Counted from the stretch's first letter, positions 42,713-51,234 are shown. The stretch is 64,000 nt of DNA from Glacieibacterium sp965200405 (GCF_965200405.1 NZ_OZ241356.1:124001-188000); one strand, 5' to 3'. Notes: generated by a model from the sequence alone, not told the origin. Numbers and translations: made by a program.

Positions 42713-42743
42713 CTCCTAGTTAGTGTCATCCACTAACTAGGAG
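42713..42743. promoter_or_regulatory. Operator-like 13-bp perfect inverted repeat before the antitoxin
   Basis: CTCCTAGTTAGTG (42713-42725) and CACTAACTAGGAG (42731-42743) pair perfectly around a 5-base spacer. On the minus strand the last five bases of the 3' arm, AGGAG, are the antitoxin ribosome-binding site, and the kdpC stop (42737-42739) lies in the other arm. It is placed exactly where Phd-type antitoxins bind to autoregulate. As RNA in the kdp transcript it would also form a hairpin hiding the ribosome-binding site. There is no T-run, so a simple terminator is unlikely. Confidence 0.75.
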
Positions 42744-43321
42744 GGCGGAGCCAATCTGTCGAGGGCGCGGTTGAGCATCAGGACGTTGACGCGCGACTCG
42801 CCGATCAGGCCGATGGTGGGCGTGACAACGGCATCCTCGACCAGCTTGCGGACCTGCGGCTGTGGCAGGTCGCGAGCAGTCGCCACACGCGGCACTTGGA
42901 TGAGCGCGGCGGCGGGCGACAGGTCGGGATCGAGGCCCGAGCCCGAGGCAGTGACGAGGTCGGCGGGAATGTCGCCGGTCATGCCTTGCGACCGGCGCAG
43001 CGCGATGTCGCCCTTGATGCGCTCCGCCAGCGCCTTCGACGTCGGCCCGAGGTTGGAGCCCGACGAGGCCGCCGCGTCATAGCCCTTGCCCGCTGCCGAG
43101 GGTCGCGAATTGAAATAACGCGCATTGGCGAACGACTGGCCGATCAACTCCGAACCCGTCACGACACCCTTGTCGACGATTAGGCTGCCGTTCGCCTGAT
43201 GCGGCATCACCGCCTGCCCGATACCCAGGATCGCCAGCGGATAGGCCCCGCACAGCAGCAGCGCGAACAGCACGACCATGACCAGCGCGGGCCGGATGGC
43301 GGTGAGAAAATCGTTACCCAT
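42737..43321 (-). CDS. kdpC: Potassium-transporting ATPase subunit KdpC
   Basis: Single-pass accessory subunit (194 aa) of the KdpFABC K+ pump, stabilising the complex and its nucleotide binding. One N-terminal membrane helix (RPALVMVVLFALLLCGAYPLAI), then the periplasmic domain with family motifs GSELIGQSF, YFNSRPSAAGKGYDA, SSGSNLGPTSKAL and GSGLDPDLSPAAALIQVPRVA. ATG 43321 is 11 bases after the kdpB stop. The stop lies inside the inverted repeat that precedes the toxin-antitoxin pair. Confidence 0.96.
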   Translation of the reverse strand: MGNDFLTAIRPALVMVVLFALLLCGAYPLAILGIGQAVMPHQANGSLIVDKGVVTGSELIGQSFANARYFNSRPSAAGKGYDAAASSGSNLGPTSKALAERIKGDIALRRSQGMTGDIPADLVTASGSGLDPDLSPAAALIQVPRVATARDLPQPQVRKLVEDAVVTPTIGLIGESRVNVLMLNRALDRLAPPS

Positions 43322-43332
43322 GAAATGCGTCC

Positions 43333-45354
43333 TTATGCCAGGCCGAGGCCGGAAACCGCGATGTCGATCAGCTTGATGCCGACGAACGGCGCAATCAGCC
43401 CGCCAAGGCCGTAGATGCCGAGGTTGCGTGCCAGCAGCGGTCCCGCGCCGATCGGCCGGTAGGTGACGCCCTTCAGCGCCAGTGGCACCAGCATCGGGAT
43501 GATCACCGCGTTGAAGACGATCGCCGACAATATGGCGCTGGTCGGCGTCGCCAGGTGCATGACGTTGAGGATGCCGAGGCCCGGATAGAGCACGATGAAC
43601 ATCGCCGGCAGGATGGCGAAATACTTCGCGACGTCGTTCGAGATCGAGAAGGTCGTCAGCGCGCCGCGGGTCATCAGCAGCTGCTTCCCCAGCCCGACGA
43701 TCTCGATGAGCTTGGTCGGGTCGGAGTCGAGATCGACCATGTTGCCGGCTTCGCGTGCCGCCTGCGTGCCGGTGTTCATCGCCACGCCGACATCGGCCTG
43801 CGCCAGTGCCGGGGCGTCGTTGGTGCCGTCGCCGCACATCGCGACCAGCCGGCCACCGACCTGTTCCTTGCGGATGTACGCCAGCTTGTCCTCCGGGGTG
43901 GCCTGGGCGATGAAGTCGTCGACCCCGGCTTCGGCGGCGATGCTGGCGGCGGTCAGCGGGTTGTCGCCGGTGATCATCACCGTGCGGATGCCCATCTTGC
44001 GGAGTTCGGTGAAGCGCTCGCGGATGCCGGCCTTGACGATGTCCTTGAGGTAGATCGCCCCGAGCAGCCGTCCGTTGCGGACCACCGCCAGCGGGGTGCC
44101 ACCGGCGCGGGCGATATCGTCGGTGACCTTGCGGATCTCAGCACTGTCGACGGTCGAGGTCTTGAGCGCCGAGTCGACCGCGCCCTTCTGGATCAGCGTG
44201 TCGCCGAAGCGGATGCCCGACAGGCGGGTCTGGGCGGTGAACGGGATCGCTTCCGCTCCGGCGGGACGGGCGAGGTCGGCGACGCCGTATTTCTCGCGCG
44301 CCAGCACGACGATCGAGCGGCCTTCCGGCGTCTCGTCGTCGAGGCTGGCGAGCATCGCAGCCTCGGCGAGGTCAGCGATCGAGGTGCCGCCGACGGGCAC
44401 GAACTCGGTCGCCTGGCGGTCGCCGATGGTGATGGTGCCGGTCTTGTCGAGCAGCAGCACGTCGATGTCACCGGCCGCTTCGACGGCACGCCCCGACTTG
44501 GCCAGCACGTTGAAGCGCACCAGCCGGTCCATGCCGGCGATGCCGATGGCCGACAGCAGCGCCGCGATCGTCGTCGGGATCAGCGTGATCAGCAGCGCCG
44601 ACAGGATGACGACCGGCACCGCGCCGCCGGCATAGGCCGCGAACATCGGAATGGTGCCGACCGCGATCAGGAAGATGATCGTCAACCCGACGAGCAGGAT
44701 GGTCAGGGCGATCTCGTTCGGGGTCTTCTGGCGCTCGGCACCCTCGACCAGCGCGATCATGCGGTCGAGGAAACCCTGGCCCGGACCGGCGGTGACGCGG
44801 ATCTTGAGCCAGTCGGAGACGACGCGAGTTCCCGCGGTAACGGCGGAGCGGTCGCCGCCGCCCTCGCGGATGACGGGGGCGCTTTCGCCGGTGATCGCGG
44901 CCTCGTTGACCGAGGCGACGCCCTCGACGACTTCGCCGTCCGCCGGGATCAGGTCGCCATTCTCGACCAGCACCATGTCGCCGACCGACAGGCGCGAGGC
45001 GGGGACGTTCTCCCAGGTCCTGCCGACGCCGGTCAGCAGCTTGCCGCTGAGCTCGCCCTTGGTGGCGCGCAGCGAGGCGGCCTGTGCCTTGCCGCGTCCC
45101 TCCGCCAGCGCCTCGGCAAAATTGCCGAAGATGACGGTGAGCCACAGCCAGAACACCAGCTGGCCCTTGAAGCCGGTGCTGCCGCCGCCGATGCCGGTGA
45201 CCAGCATGACGGTGACCAGCACCGCGATCACGGCGGTGACGAACATCACCGGGTTGCGGACCAGCGTTCGCGGGTCGAGCTTGGCGAAGCTGGCGACGAC
45301 GGCGGGGCCGAGCAATTCGGCGGTGAACAGTGATTGTGAAGCGGCGCGGGCCAT
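43333..45354 (-). CDS. kdpB: Potassium-transporting ATPase ATP-binding subunit KdpB
   Basis: P-type ATPase subunit (673 aa) that powers K+ uptake by KdpA. Phosphorylation motif DKTGT (aspartate near residue 301, LLLDKTGTITIGDRQA), TGES loop (AAITGESAPV), GDGTNDAPALAQADVGVAM hinge, and about seven membrane helices (for example VTAVIAVLVTVMLVTG). Inner membrane. ATG 45354 is 12 bases after the kdpA stop. Length and motifs are normal. Confidence 0.98.
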   Translation of the reverse strand: MARAASQSLFTAELLGPAVVASFAKLDPRTLVRNPVMFVTAVIAVLVTVMLVTGIGGGSTGFKGQLVFWLWLTVIFGNFAEALAEGRGKAQAASLRATKGELSGKLLTGVGRTWENVPASRLSVGDMVLVENGDLIPADGEVVEGVASVNEAAITGESAPVIREGGGDRSAVTAGTRVVSDWLKIRVTAGPGQGFLDRMIALVEGAERQKTPNEIALTILLVGLTIIFLIAVGTIPMFAAYAGGAVPVVILSALLITLIPTTIAALLSAIGIAGMDRLVRFNVLAKSGRAVEAAGDIDVLLLDKTGTITIGDRQATEFVPVGGTSIADLAEAAMLASLDDETPEGRSIVVLAREKYGVADLARPAGAEAIPFTAQTRLSGIRFGDTLIQKGAVDSALKTSTVDSAEIRKVTDDIARAGGTPLAVVRNGRLLGAIYLKDIVKAGIRERFTELRKMGIRTVMITGDNPLTAASIAAEAGVDDFIAQATPEDKLAYIRKEQVGGRLVAMCGDGTNDAPALAQADVGVAMNTGTQAAREAGNMVDLDSDPTKLIEIVGLGKQLLMTRGALTTFSISNDVAKYFAILPAMFIVLYPGLGILNVMHLATPTSAILSAIVFNAVIIPMLVPLALKGVTYRPIGAGPLLARNLGIYGLGGLIAPFVGIKLIDIAVSGLGLA

Positions 45355-45366
45355 GATTTCGGCTCC

Positions 45367-47070
45367 TTAGAACAGCTGGCCGCGGAGCATCGCGATGTGT
45401 TCGGCGATGGGTCCGAGGGCGAGCGAAGGCAGGAAGGTCAGGCCACCGACGATCAGGATCACGGCCATCAGCAGGCCGATCCACAGCGGCCCGGTGGTCG
45501 GGAACGACCCGGCGGAGGCAGGAATGGCGCGCTTTGCCGCCAGCGATCCGGCGATGGCGAGCATCGGCACGATGACGAAGAACCGCCCCAGCCACATCGC
45601 GACACCCAGCAGGCCGTCGTAGAAGGGCGTGCTCGCGGTCAGCCCGGCAAAGGCCGAGCCATTATTCGCGACGGCGCTGGTGAAGGCGTACAACATCTCC
45701 GAAAAGCCGTGCGGCCCCTGGTTCGCCAGGCCCGCGAGGCCGTCCTTCGACACCGCCGCCAGCCCGGTGAACCCGAGGATGACCAGCGGCAGCACGGCGA
45801 TCGCCAGCACCGCGAGCTTGACCTCGCGCGCCTCGATCTTCTTGCCGACGTACTCCGGCGTGCGGCCGACCATCAGCCCGGCGACGAACACCGACAGTAT
45901 GACGTACAGCAGCATGCCGTACAGCCCCGCCCCGACGCCGCCGATGACGATCTCGCCGAGCTGCATGTTGAACAGCGGGATCATGCCGCCCAGCGCGGTG
46001 AAACTGTCGTGCATGGCGTTCACCGCGCCGCACGAGGCGGCCGTGGTGACGGTCGCGAACAAGGCCGACGCAGCGATGCCGAAGCGCACCTCCTTGCCCT
46101 CCATGTTGCCGCCGGCGATGCCCAGCGCATGGTGGATCGGGTTGCCCGCGGCCTCCGCCCAATAGCTTACCGACGCGCCGGCGAAGAACAGCACCAGCAT
46201 CGCGGTCAGGATCGCCCAGCCCTGACGGGTGTTACCGACCGCCTTGCCGAAAGTGTAGGTCAGTCCCGACCCGAGCGCGAAGATCGACAGCATCTGCAAC
46301 AGGTTGGTCAGCGCGTTGGGGTTCTCGAACGGGTGCGCGGAATTGGCGTTGAAGAAGCCGCCACCATTGGTGCCGAGCATCTTGATAGCCTCCTGCGACG
46401 CCACCGGCCCGAGCGCGATGGTCTGCTTCGCACCCTCCAGCGTCGTCGCGACAACCGACCCGGTGAAGGTCTGCGGCACGCCGGCGGACAGCAGCACCAG
46501 CGCATAGACGACGCACGCCGGCAGCAGCAGGTACAGCGTCACCCGCGTCAGGTCGGCCCAGAAATTGCCGACGCCCGCCAGTTGCTTGCCGGCAAACCCG
46601 CGGATCAGCGCGAAGGCGAGCGCGATGCCGGTGGCGGCGGAAACGAAGTTATGGATCGTCAGCCCGACCATCTGGCTGAACTGCGACATCGTCGATTCGC
46701 CGCCATAGCTCTGCCAGTTGGTGTTGGTGGTGAAGCTGACCGCGGTGTTCCACGCCAGGTGCGGCGCCAGCGCCGGCAGCCCCTGCGGGTTGAGCGGCAG
46801 CACATCCTGCAGGCGCAGGATCGCATAGGTCAGCAGCAGCCCGGCGATGTTGAACGCCAGCATATGGACGCCGTAGCGCCGCCAGCCCTGCGTCACCTCC
46901 GGCCTGACCCCGGCAGCAGCATAGAAGCCGCGCTCGACCGGGGCGAGCACCGGGTGCAGCCACGTCCGCCGCCCTTCGAGCAGCGTGAACAGCCATAGTC
47001 CGAACGGTTTCGCCATCGCCGCGACCAGCGCGGTGAACAGGATGATGAGCAGCCAGCCCTGCAAATTCAT
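45367..47070 (-). CDS. kdpA: Potassium-transporting ATPase potassium-binding subunit KdpA
   Basis: K+ channel-like subunit (567 aa) with about 10 membrane helices and four selectivity-filter-like loops (for example AVSFTTNTNWQSY, TNGGGFFNANSAHPFENP, AATTAASCGAVNAM, ANNGSAFAG). It binds K+ for the KdpB-driven pump. Starts MNLQGWLLIILFTALVAAM with ATG 47070, 13 bases after the kdpF stop. All expected motifs are intact. Confidence 0.97.
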   Translation of the reverse strand: MNLQGWLLIILFTALVAAMAKPFGLWLFTLLEGRRTWLHPVLAPVERGFYAAAGVRPEVTQGWRRYGVHMLAFNIAGLLLTYAILRLQDVLPLNPQGLPALAPHLAWNTAVSFTTNTNWQSYGGESTMSQFSQMVGLTIHNFVSAATGIALAFALIRGFAGKQLAGVGNFWADLTRVTLYLLLPACVVYALVLLSAGVPQTFTGSVVATTLEGAKQTIALGPVASQEAIKMLGTNGGGFFNANSAHPFENPNALTNLLQMLSIFALGSGLTYTFGKAVGNTRQGWAILTAMLVLFFAGASVSYWAEAAGNPIHHALGIAGGNMEGKEVRFGIAASALFATVTTAASCGAVNAMHDSFTALGGMIPLFNMQLGEIVIGGVGAGLYGMLLYVILSVFVAGLMVGRTPEYVGKKIEAREVKLAVLAIAVLPLVILGFTGLAAVSKDGLAGLANQGPHGFSEMLYAFTSAVANNGSAFAGLTASTPFYDGLLGVAMWLGRFFVIVPMLAIAGSLAAKRAIPASAGSFPTTGPLWIGLLMAVILIVGGLTFLPSLALGPIAEHIAMLRGQLF

Positions 47071-47083
47071 GGGGATACCCCAC

Positions 47084-47173
47084 TCAGAACCGCTCGGGGC
47101 GGACGAGCACCGCCACGAGATAGGCCAGCAGGGCGATAGCGGTCAGGCCGCCGAGCCAAAGGTCGATAGTCAT
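47084..47173 (-). CDS. kdpF: KdpF small subunit, 29 aa
   Basis: One-helix peptide of 29 residues: MTIDLWLGGLTAIALLAYL, then VAVLVRPERF at the C-terminus. This is the KdpF pattern: one hydrophobic segment followed by LxRPERF. It stabilises the KdpFABC complex in the inner membrane. It lies in the correct place, 13 bases before kdpA, and begins 4 bases after the stop of another small membrane peptide. Too short for routine gene finding. Confidence 0.9.
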   Translation of the reverse strand: MTIDLWLGGLTAIALLAYLVAVLVRPERF

Positions 47174-47177
47174 GCCT

Positions 47178-47261
47178 TCAAGCCCGGTCGCACAGGGCGA
47201 TATAGGCAAAGGTCAGCAGCGCCAGCCCGGTGGTGACGCCGATCCAGACAAGATCTTGCAT
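47178..47261 (-). CDS. 27-aa single-helix membrane peptide at the head of the kdp operon
   Basis: Small open frame: MQDLVWIGVTTGLALLTFAY, then IALCDRA and TGA. It has one hydrophobic helix and a short charged CDR-type end. Short proteins with an acidic start, one helix and a Cys-Asp/Glu-Arg ending are found upstream of kdpF in various proteobacteria, often unannotated; I recall this only as a pattern. ATG 47261 is preceded by GAGGAC about 7 nt upstream. The stop is 4 bases before the kdpF ATG, so the two are likely co-translated. Function unknown; an assembly or regulatory partner of KdpFABC is a guess. Confidence 0.7.
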   Translation of the reverse strand: MQDLVWIGVTTGLALLTFAYIALCDRA

Positions 47262-47419
47262 TGCGCGGTCCTCGATGGGGACGGCGGCAGCGGGGGAGCA
47301 GCCGTCGTCGACACGCCATTGCTAGGCGGGTGCGACGGGCGAATGCCATGTGCGAGGTGGCGGGAGGCCGTTACGACGGCATAAAGGCCAGCTTGGCCGC
47401 TCTCGTACGGCCTTGCTTT
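47262..47419. promoter_or_regulatory. Probable kdp operon promoter region
   Basis: These 158 bases lie between the palindromic repeat and the first kdp start and must include the KdpE-dependent promoter unless kdp is read from ftsZ. No clear -35/-10 pair or KdpE site could be picked by eye, and no gene was seen. Confidence 0.4.
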
Positions 47420-47566
47420 CTGCCCCCTTCCCCCACGCGATGCGTAGAGTGGGGAGGGTTGGGGTGGGGGTTCCTAGACTCGAAAGAGGGACGCCAAGCG
47501 GCGCTCCCACCCCGACCCTCCCCACTCTCGGTTCGCGAAGACGCTCACCGTGGGGGAGGGGGAAGG
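47420..47566. repeat. Palindromic intergenic repeat, copy B (about 147 bp, variant)
   Basis: Same design as copies A and C but different in sequence: outer arms of the type CCCTTCCCCCACG / CGTGGGGGAGGGGG and inner arms GTGGGGAGGGTTGGGGTGGG / CCCACCCCGACCCTCCCCAC, around a core of about 37 bases. It fills the gap between the ftsZ stop (47581) and the kdp promoter region, so it may act as terminator for the dcw cluster. Ends again begin CTGC. Confidence 0.75.
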
Positions 47567-47580
47567 AAGAGTCGTCCGCG

Positions 47581-49026
47581 CTATTCGTTGACCTGCCGCT
47601 TGAAGAACGGCGGGATCTCGACGTCCGTACCGGCGGAGGGTTGGCGCGTCGGCTCGGGTGCCAGCGTCTGCGGACGGGCGGCGGGCTTGCCGCGGCTGAG
47701 GTTGAGCATCTTCTGGAACAGCGACTGCGGCTCGGGCTCCGGCTCCTCCTCTGGCTCCGGCTCGCGGATCTTCACGACGGGGGCGGGGGCGCGGGGCGTG
47801 AAGCTCGTCATCGACTCAGGCGCCGGATCGACGATGCGCTCGGCGACCGACAGGTCGAGTTCCTCGGCCGGGGCGGTGTCGCGCGCGGCGACTTCGGGCT
47901 CGGGCTCCGGCGCGACGGCGGCGGCGATCGGCGTGGCAACCGGCTCCGGTGCAGTCGTCGATGCACGTCCCGGCACCGCGACGACCGGCTCGTTGAACGC
48001 CTTGCCGGGGACGCTGAACTGCGTCTGGCCGCGTGCCGGCGCAGCGACGCTGGGCGTCCGCGCCACGACGTCGATGCCGGTGGCGACGACCGAGACGCGC
48101 ATCGAGCCGTTGAGGTCGGGGTTGAACGCCGAACCGACGATGATGTTGGCCTCGGGATCGACCATCTCGCGGATGTGGGTCGCGGCCTCGTCGACTTCGT
48201 GGAGGCGCAGGTCGTCGCCGCCGGTGATGTTGATGATGACACCCTTGGCACCGCGCATCGAGACTTCGTCGAGCAGCGGGTTGGCAATGGCCTTTTCGGC
48301 GGCCTCGATGGCGCGACGCTCGCCCGACGCTTCGCCGGTGCCCATCATCGCCTTGCCCATCTCGGACATGACGGTGCGGATGTCTGCGAAGTCGAGGTTG
48401 ATCAGGCCCGGCATGATCATCAGGTCGGTGATGCCGCGAACGCCCTGGTGCAGGACCTGGTCGGCCATGCTGAACGCTTCCTTGAAGGTCGTGTTGGCAT
48501 TGGCGATCAGGAACAAATTCTGGTTCGGGATGATGATCAGCGTGTCGACGTGCTTCTGCAGTTCAAGGATGCCCTCCTCGGCGGAGCGCATGCGCTTCAG
48601 ACCCTCGAAGGCGAACGGCTTGGTGACGACGCCGACGGTCAGGATGCCCTTCTCACGCGCCGCGCGAGCCACGACGGGCGCCGCGCCGGTGCCGGTGCCG
48701 CCGCCCATGCCGGCGGTGATGAAGCACATGTGGCAGCCTTCGAGGCTGGCCTCGAGCTGATCGATGGTTTCTTCGGCCGCGGCGCGCCCGATCTCGGGTC
48801 GCGAACCGGCGCCAAGGCCCTGCGTGATCTTCAATCCGAGCTGGATGCGGGTCTCGGCCTTGGACGCCTGAAGCGCCTGCGCGTCGGTATTCGCCACAAC
48901 GAAGTCAACGCCTTGGAGCTGGGCGTTGATCATGTTGGTGACGGCATTACCGCCGGCACCGCCGACACCGATGACCGTAATTCGTGGCGTGAGCTCGGTC
49001 AGCTCGGGTCGTTGCAGTTCCAACAT
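47581..49026 (-). CDS. ftsZ: Cell division protein FtsZ
   Basis: Tubulin-like GTPase (481 aa) that forms the division ring. The GTPase half has VIGVGGAGGNAVTNM, the tubulin signature GMGGGTGTGAAPV and the T7 loop with DFADIRTVMSEMG. After the core (about residue 320) comes a Pro/Ala/Glu-rich linker of about 140 residues, long as in other alphaproteobacteria, then the C-terminal peptide EIPPFFKRQVNE that docks FtsA. ATG 49026 is chosen: GGGAG lies about 8 nt upstream and MLELQRPELTEL fits the family. Last gene of the dcw cluster, 46 bases after ftsA. Confidence 0.97.
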   Translation of the reverse strand: MLELQRPELTELTPRITVIGVGGAGGNAVTNMINAQLQGVDFVVANTDAQALQASKAETRIQLGLKITQGLGAGSRPEIGRAAAEETIDQLEASLEGCHMCFITAGMGGGTGTGAAPVVARAAREKGILTVGVVTKPFAFEGLKRMRSAEEGILELQKHVDTLIIIPNQNLFLIANANTTFKEAFSMADQVLHQGVRGITDLMIMPGLINLDFADIRTVMSEMGKAMMGTGEASGERRAIEAAEKAIANPLLDEVSMRGAKGVIINITGGDDLRLHEVDEAATHIREMVDPEANIIVGSAFNPDLNGSMRVSVVATGIDVVARTPSVAAPARGQTQFSVPGKAFNEPVVAVPGRASTTAPEPVATPIAAAVAPEPEPEVAARDTAPAEELDLSVAERIVDPAPESMTSFTPRAPAPVVKIREPEPEEEPEPEPQSLFQKMLNLSRGKPAARPQTLAPEPTRQPSAGTDVEIPPFFKRQVNE

Positions 49027-49072
49027 CTCGTATCTCCCTCGCAGTGCGGATACCACCGATTGCGTGTGCCGT

Positions 49073-50341
49073 TCAAATACTGCTTTTCAATTTTCCGAAC
49101 ATTCCGCCCCAGCCGCCGCTTGGCTTGATCGACACCGGGGGTGCCTTGGGCTCGCGGCGGTTGTACAGGTCGGGCAGGTCCTCGGCGGCGAACAGGGCCA
49201 GTCCGGCCAGCGTCGCGAAGGCGCAACCCGACTGCGCTTCCGGCAGTCCGGTCAACCCGCGCGGCCGGCCCAGCCGCACCGATTTACCCAGTACACCTTG
49301 CGCGAAATCGGTGATCGCCCGCAACTCCGCGCCGCCACCGGTCAGCACGACCTGGCGCGCCTGCGGGCCGGTATAGCCCATCTCGGCCAATTGCCGCGCC
49401 ACTTCGCCGAACAGCGCGTCGAGACGGTGGCGGATGACGCCGATCATCTGCGCCTTGGGGATGCGCAGCGGCTCGGCATTGTCATCCTCGCTCATCGGCG
49501 GGATTTCGAGCGTTTCGTGATTGTCCTTGGGGCTGGTGATTGCGGCGCCGTGCAGCACCTTCAACCGCTCGGCATGGATGCGGCGGGTGGCAAAGGCCGC
49601 GGCAATGTCGTTGGTGATGTCGTTCGCGCCCGTCGGGCAGGTCGCGACGCCGACCAGCTGGCCGCCGGCATGGACGGCGATATTGGTGACGCCCGCGCCG
49701 ATCTCGACGACGGCGACACCCAGCTCGCGTTCCTCGCGCCCCAGGCAGGCCAGCGACGCGGCGACCGGCGAGGCGACCATCGTGCGGACGCCCAGGTGCG
49801 CGCTGCGCACCGCGAGGTCGAGGTTGCGGATCGGCGGCGTCTCCGCGGTGACGATATGGATGTCCATGCCGAGCCGGTCGGCGTGGAAGCCCAGCGGGTT
49901 CGACACGCCGGTCAGCCCGTCGATGGTGTACAGCGCCGGCGAGGCGTGCAGCACGGTGCGCGCACCGGGATCGATGCGGGCGCGACCGGCCTGGGTCAGC
50001 CGGTCCATGTCGTCCTTGATGATCCGCGCGCCGCCGATGTCGATCTCGACCCCCGTGACATGGCTGTCGAGGCCGCCGGCGGACAGGTTGACGTAGACGT
50101 CCTCGGCCTGGACGCCGGCGTTGCGCTCGGCCTGGTCCATCGCCGCGCGGATCGCGCTTTCGGTCTTCTCCATGTCCGCGACCAGCCCGCGACGCAGGCC
50201 GACGCACACGCGCTGCCCGACGCCTATGACGCGGGGGCTGCCGTCGGGCGAGATCATCGCGATCAGCGCGGCGACCTTGGAGGTGCCGACGTCGAGCACG
50301 GCGACGGTGCGCTCACCCCGGGTCGATCTGGGCGGCGTCAT
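49073..50341 (-). CDS. ftsA: Cell division protein FtsA
   Basis: Actin-like protein (422 aa) that ties FtsZ to the membrane. ATPase phosphate loop VAVLDVGTSKVAALI (residues 13-27), SHVTG and HILP-type 1C region, VEIGAGVTNIAVHAGG, VVLTGGGAELRAI, and a C-terminal amphipathic tail WGGMFGKLKSSI. ATG 50341 overlaps the ftsQ stop (ATGA); the open frame upstream of it is a shadow of ftsQ. Normal length for alphaproteobacteria. Confidence 0.96.
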   Translation of the reverse strand: MTPPRSTRGERTVAVLDVGTSKVAALIAMISPDGSPRVIGVGQRVCVGLRRGLVADMEKTESAIRAAMDQAERNAGVQAEDVYVNLSAGGLDSHVTGVEIDIGGARIIKDDMDRLTQAGRARIDPGARTVLHASPALYTIDGLTGVSNPLGFHADRLGMDIHIVTAETPPIRNLDLAVRSAHLGVRTMVASPVAASLACLGREERELGVAVVEIGAGVTNIAVHAGGQLVGVATCPTGANDITNDIAAAFATRRIHAERLKVLHGAAITSPKDNHETLEIPPMSEDDNAEPLRIPKAQMIGVIRHRLDALFGEVARQLAEMGYTGPQARQVVLTGGGAELRAITDFAQGVLGKSVRLGRPRGLTGLPEAQSGCAFATLAGLALFAAEDLPDLYNRREPKAPPVSIKPSGGWGGMFGKLKSSI

Positions 50342-51234
50342 ATGGTCAGTCCCTTGGCCGGCTTCGGCGCGTTGAGGATGGCGTCGCGGACGCCTTCGCC
50401 GCGCACGGTCATCTTGCCCGGGCTGCGCATGTCGAAGCGGACGAAACCCTTGCCGAGCAGGCCGGTGGCGCGCTCCGCCATGGCGAATTGGACCAGCGCC
50501 TTGTTGGCGGGCTCGTCGCCTTCGGGCAGCGCCAGCGTCTCGCCGGTCTTGAAGCGCAGGTCCCAGCGGCGCTGGCCGACCAGCGTCGCGGCATAGACCT
50601 GGCGGCCGACGGCGGGATGGTTGGCCAGCGTGTCGAGCAGGTCGTGCGCCCGCGTGTTGGCGCCCGGCCCGACGACCATCGGCAGGTCGGGAAAGCGGTC
50701 GAGCCGTTCGAAAGTCAGCGGCTGGCCGGTGCGGTCGATGGCGGCGAGCCGGTGCTGATACTGCCACAGTGCGATCGGGCGACGCTCGACGACATCGACG
50801 ACCAGCGTATCCGGCAGGCGGCGGCCTACGCTGGCATCGGCGACCCAGGGCAGCGCCATCAGCCGGGCGCGGACTTCACCCAGGTTGACCAGCAGCATCG
50901 AGTTGGTCGCACCGTCGAGGGCAGCAGTATAGACCGGCAGGCGCGGCATGTTGCGGACGCCCGAAACCTCGACATGGCGGACCTCGAAGCCGGCATCGGC
51001 GGCGGCGACCGCGGTCTTCTGCCACCAGCGCGCCGGCAGGCCCATCAGCGTGACGGTGACCCCTGCGCCGACGATCAGCAGCACCGCGAAGCCGGCGGCG
51101 ACACGTGTGTAGAAGCGGCGGGGGGCGACCGGGAGGGTGACCATGCGCGCCGGGGGCGCCGTCGACGCGCGGGTCGGCTTGCGCTTGGCGGGCTTCTTCT
51201 GGGGGGCGCCGCGGCGCTGGACCGTTCGTGTCAT
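50338..51234 (-). CDS. ftsQ: Cell division protein FtsQ
   Basis: Bitopic division protein (298 aa). A basic cytoplasmic tail (MTRTVQRRGAPQKKPAKRK), one membrane helix (RVAAGFAVLLIVGAGVTVTLM, residues about 44-64), then the periplasmic POTRA domain (FEVRHVEVSGVRNM...) and the FtsQ beta domain (RLPDTLVVDVVERRPIALWQYQHRLAAIDRTG). ATG overlaps the ddl stop and its stop overlaps ftsA, both as ATGA. Confidence 0.95.
   Translation of the reverse strand: MTRTVQRRGAPQKKPAKRKPTRASTAPPARMVTLPVAPRRFYTRVAAGFAVLLIVGAGVTVTLMGLPARWWQKTAVAAADAGFEVRHVEVSGVRNMPRLPVYTAALDGATNSMLLVNLGEVRARLMALPWVADASVGRRLPDTLVVDVVERRPIALWQYQHRLAAIDRTGQPLTFERLDRFPDLPMVVGPGANTRAHDLLDTLANHPAVGRQVYAATLVGQRRWDLRFKTGETLALPEGDEPANKALVQFAMAERATGLLGKGFVRFDMRSPGKMTVRGEGVRDAILNAPKPAKGLTI

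Noticed and set aside
47420..47566. Copy B read as an ordinary rho-independent terminator only
   Set aside because: It lacks a T-run after the stem on either strand and has the same two-hairpin design as copies A and C, so it is listed as a repeat; a terminator role remains possible.
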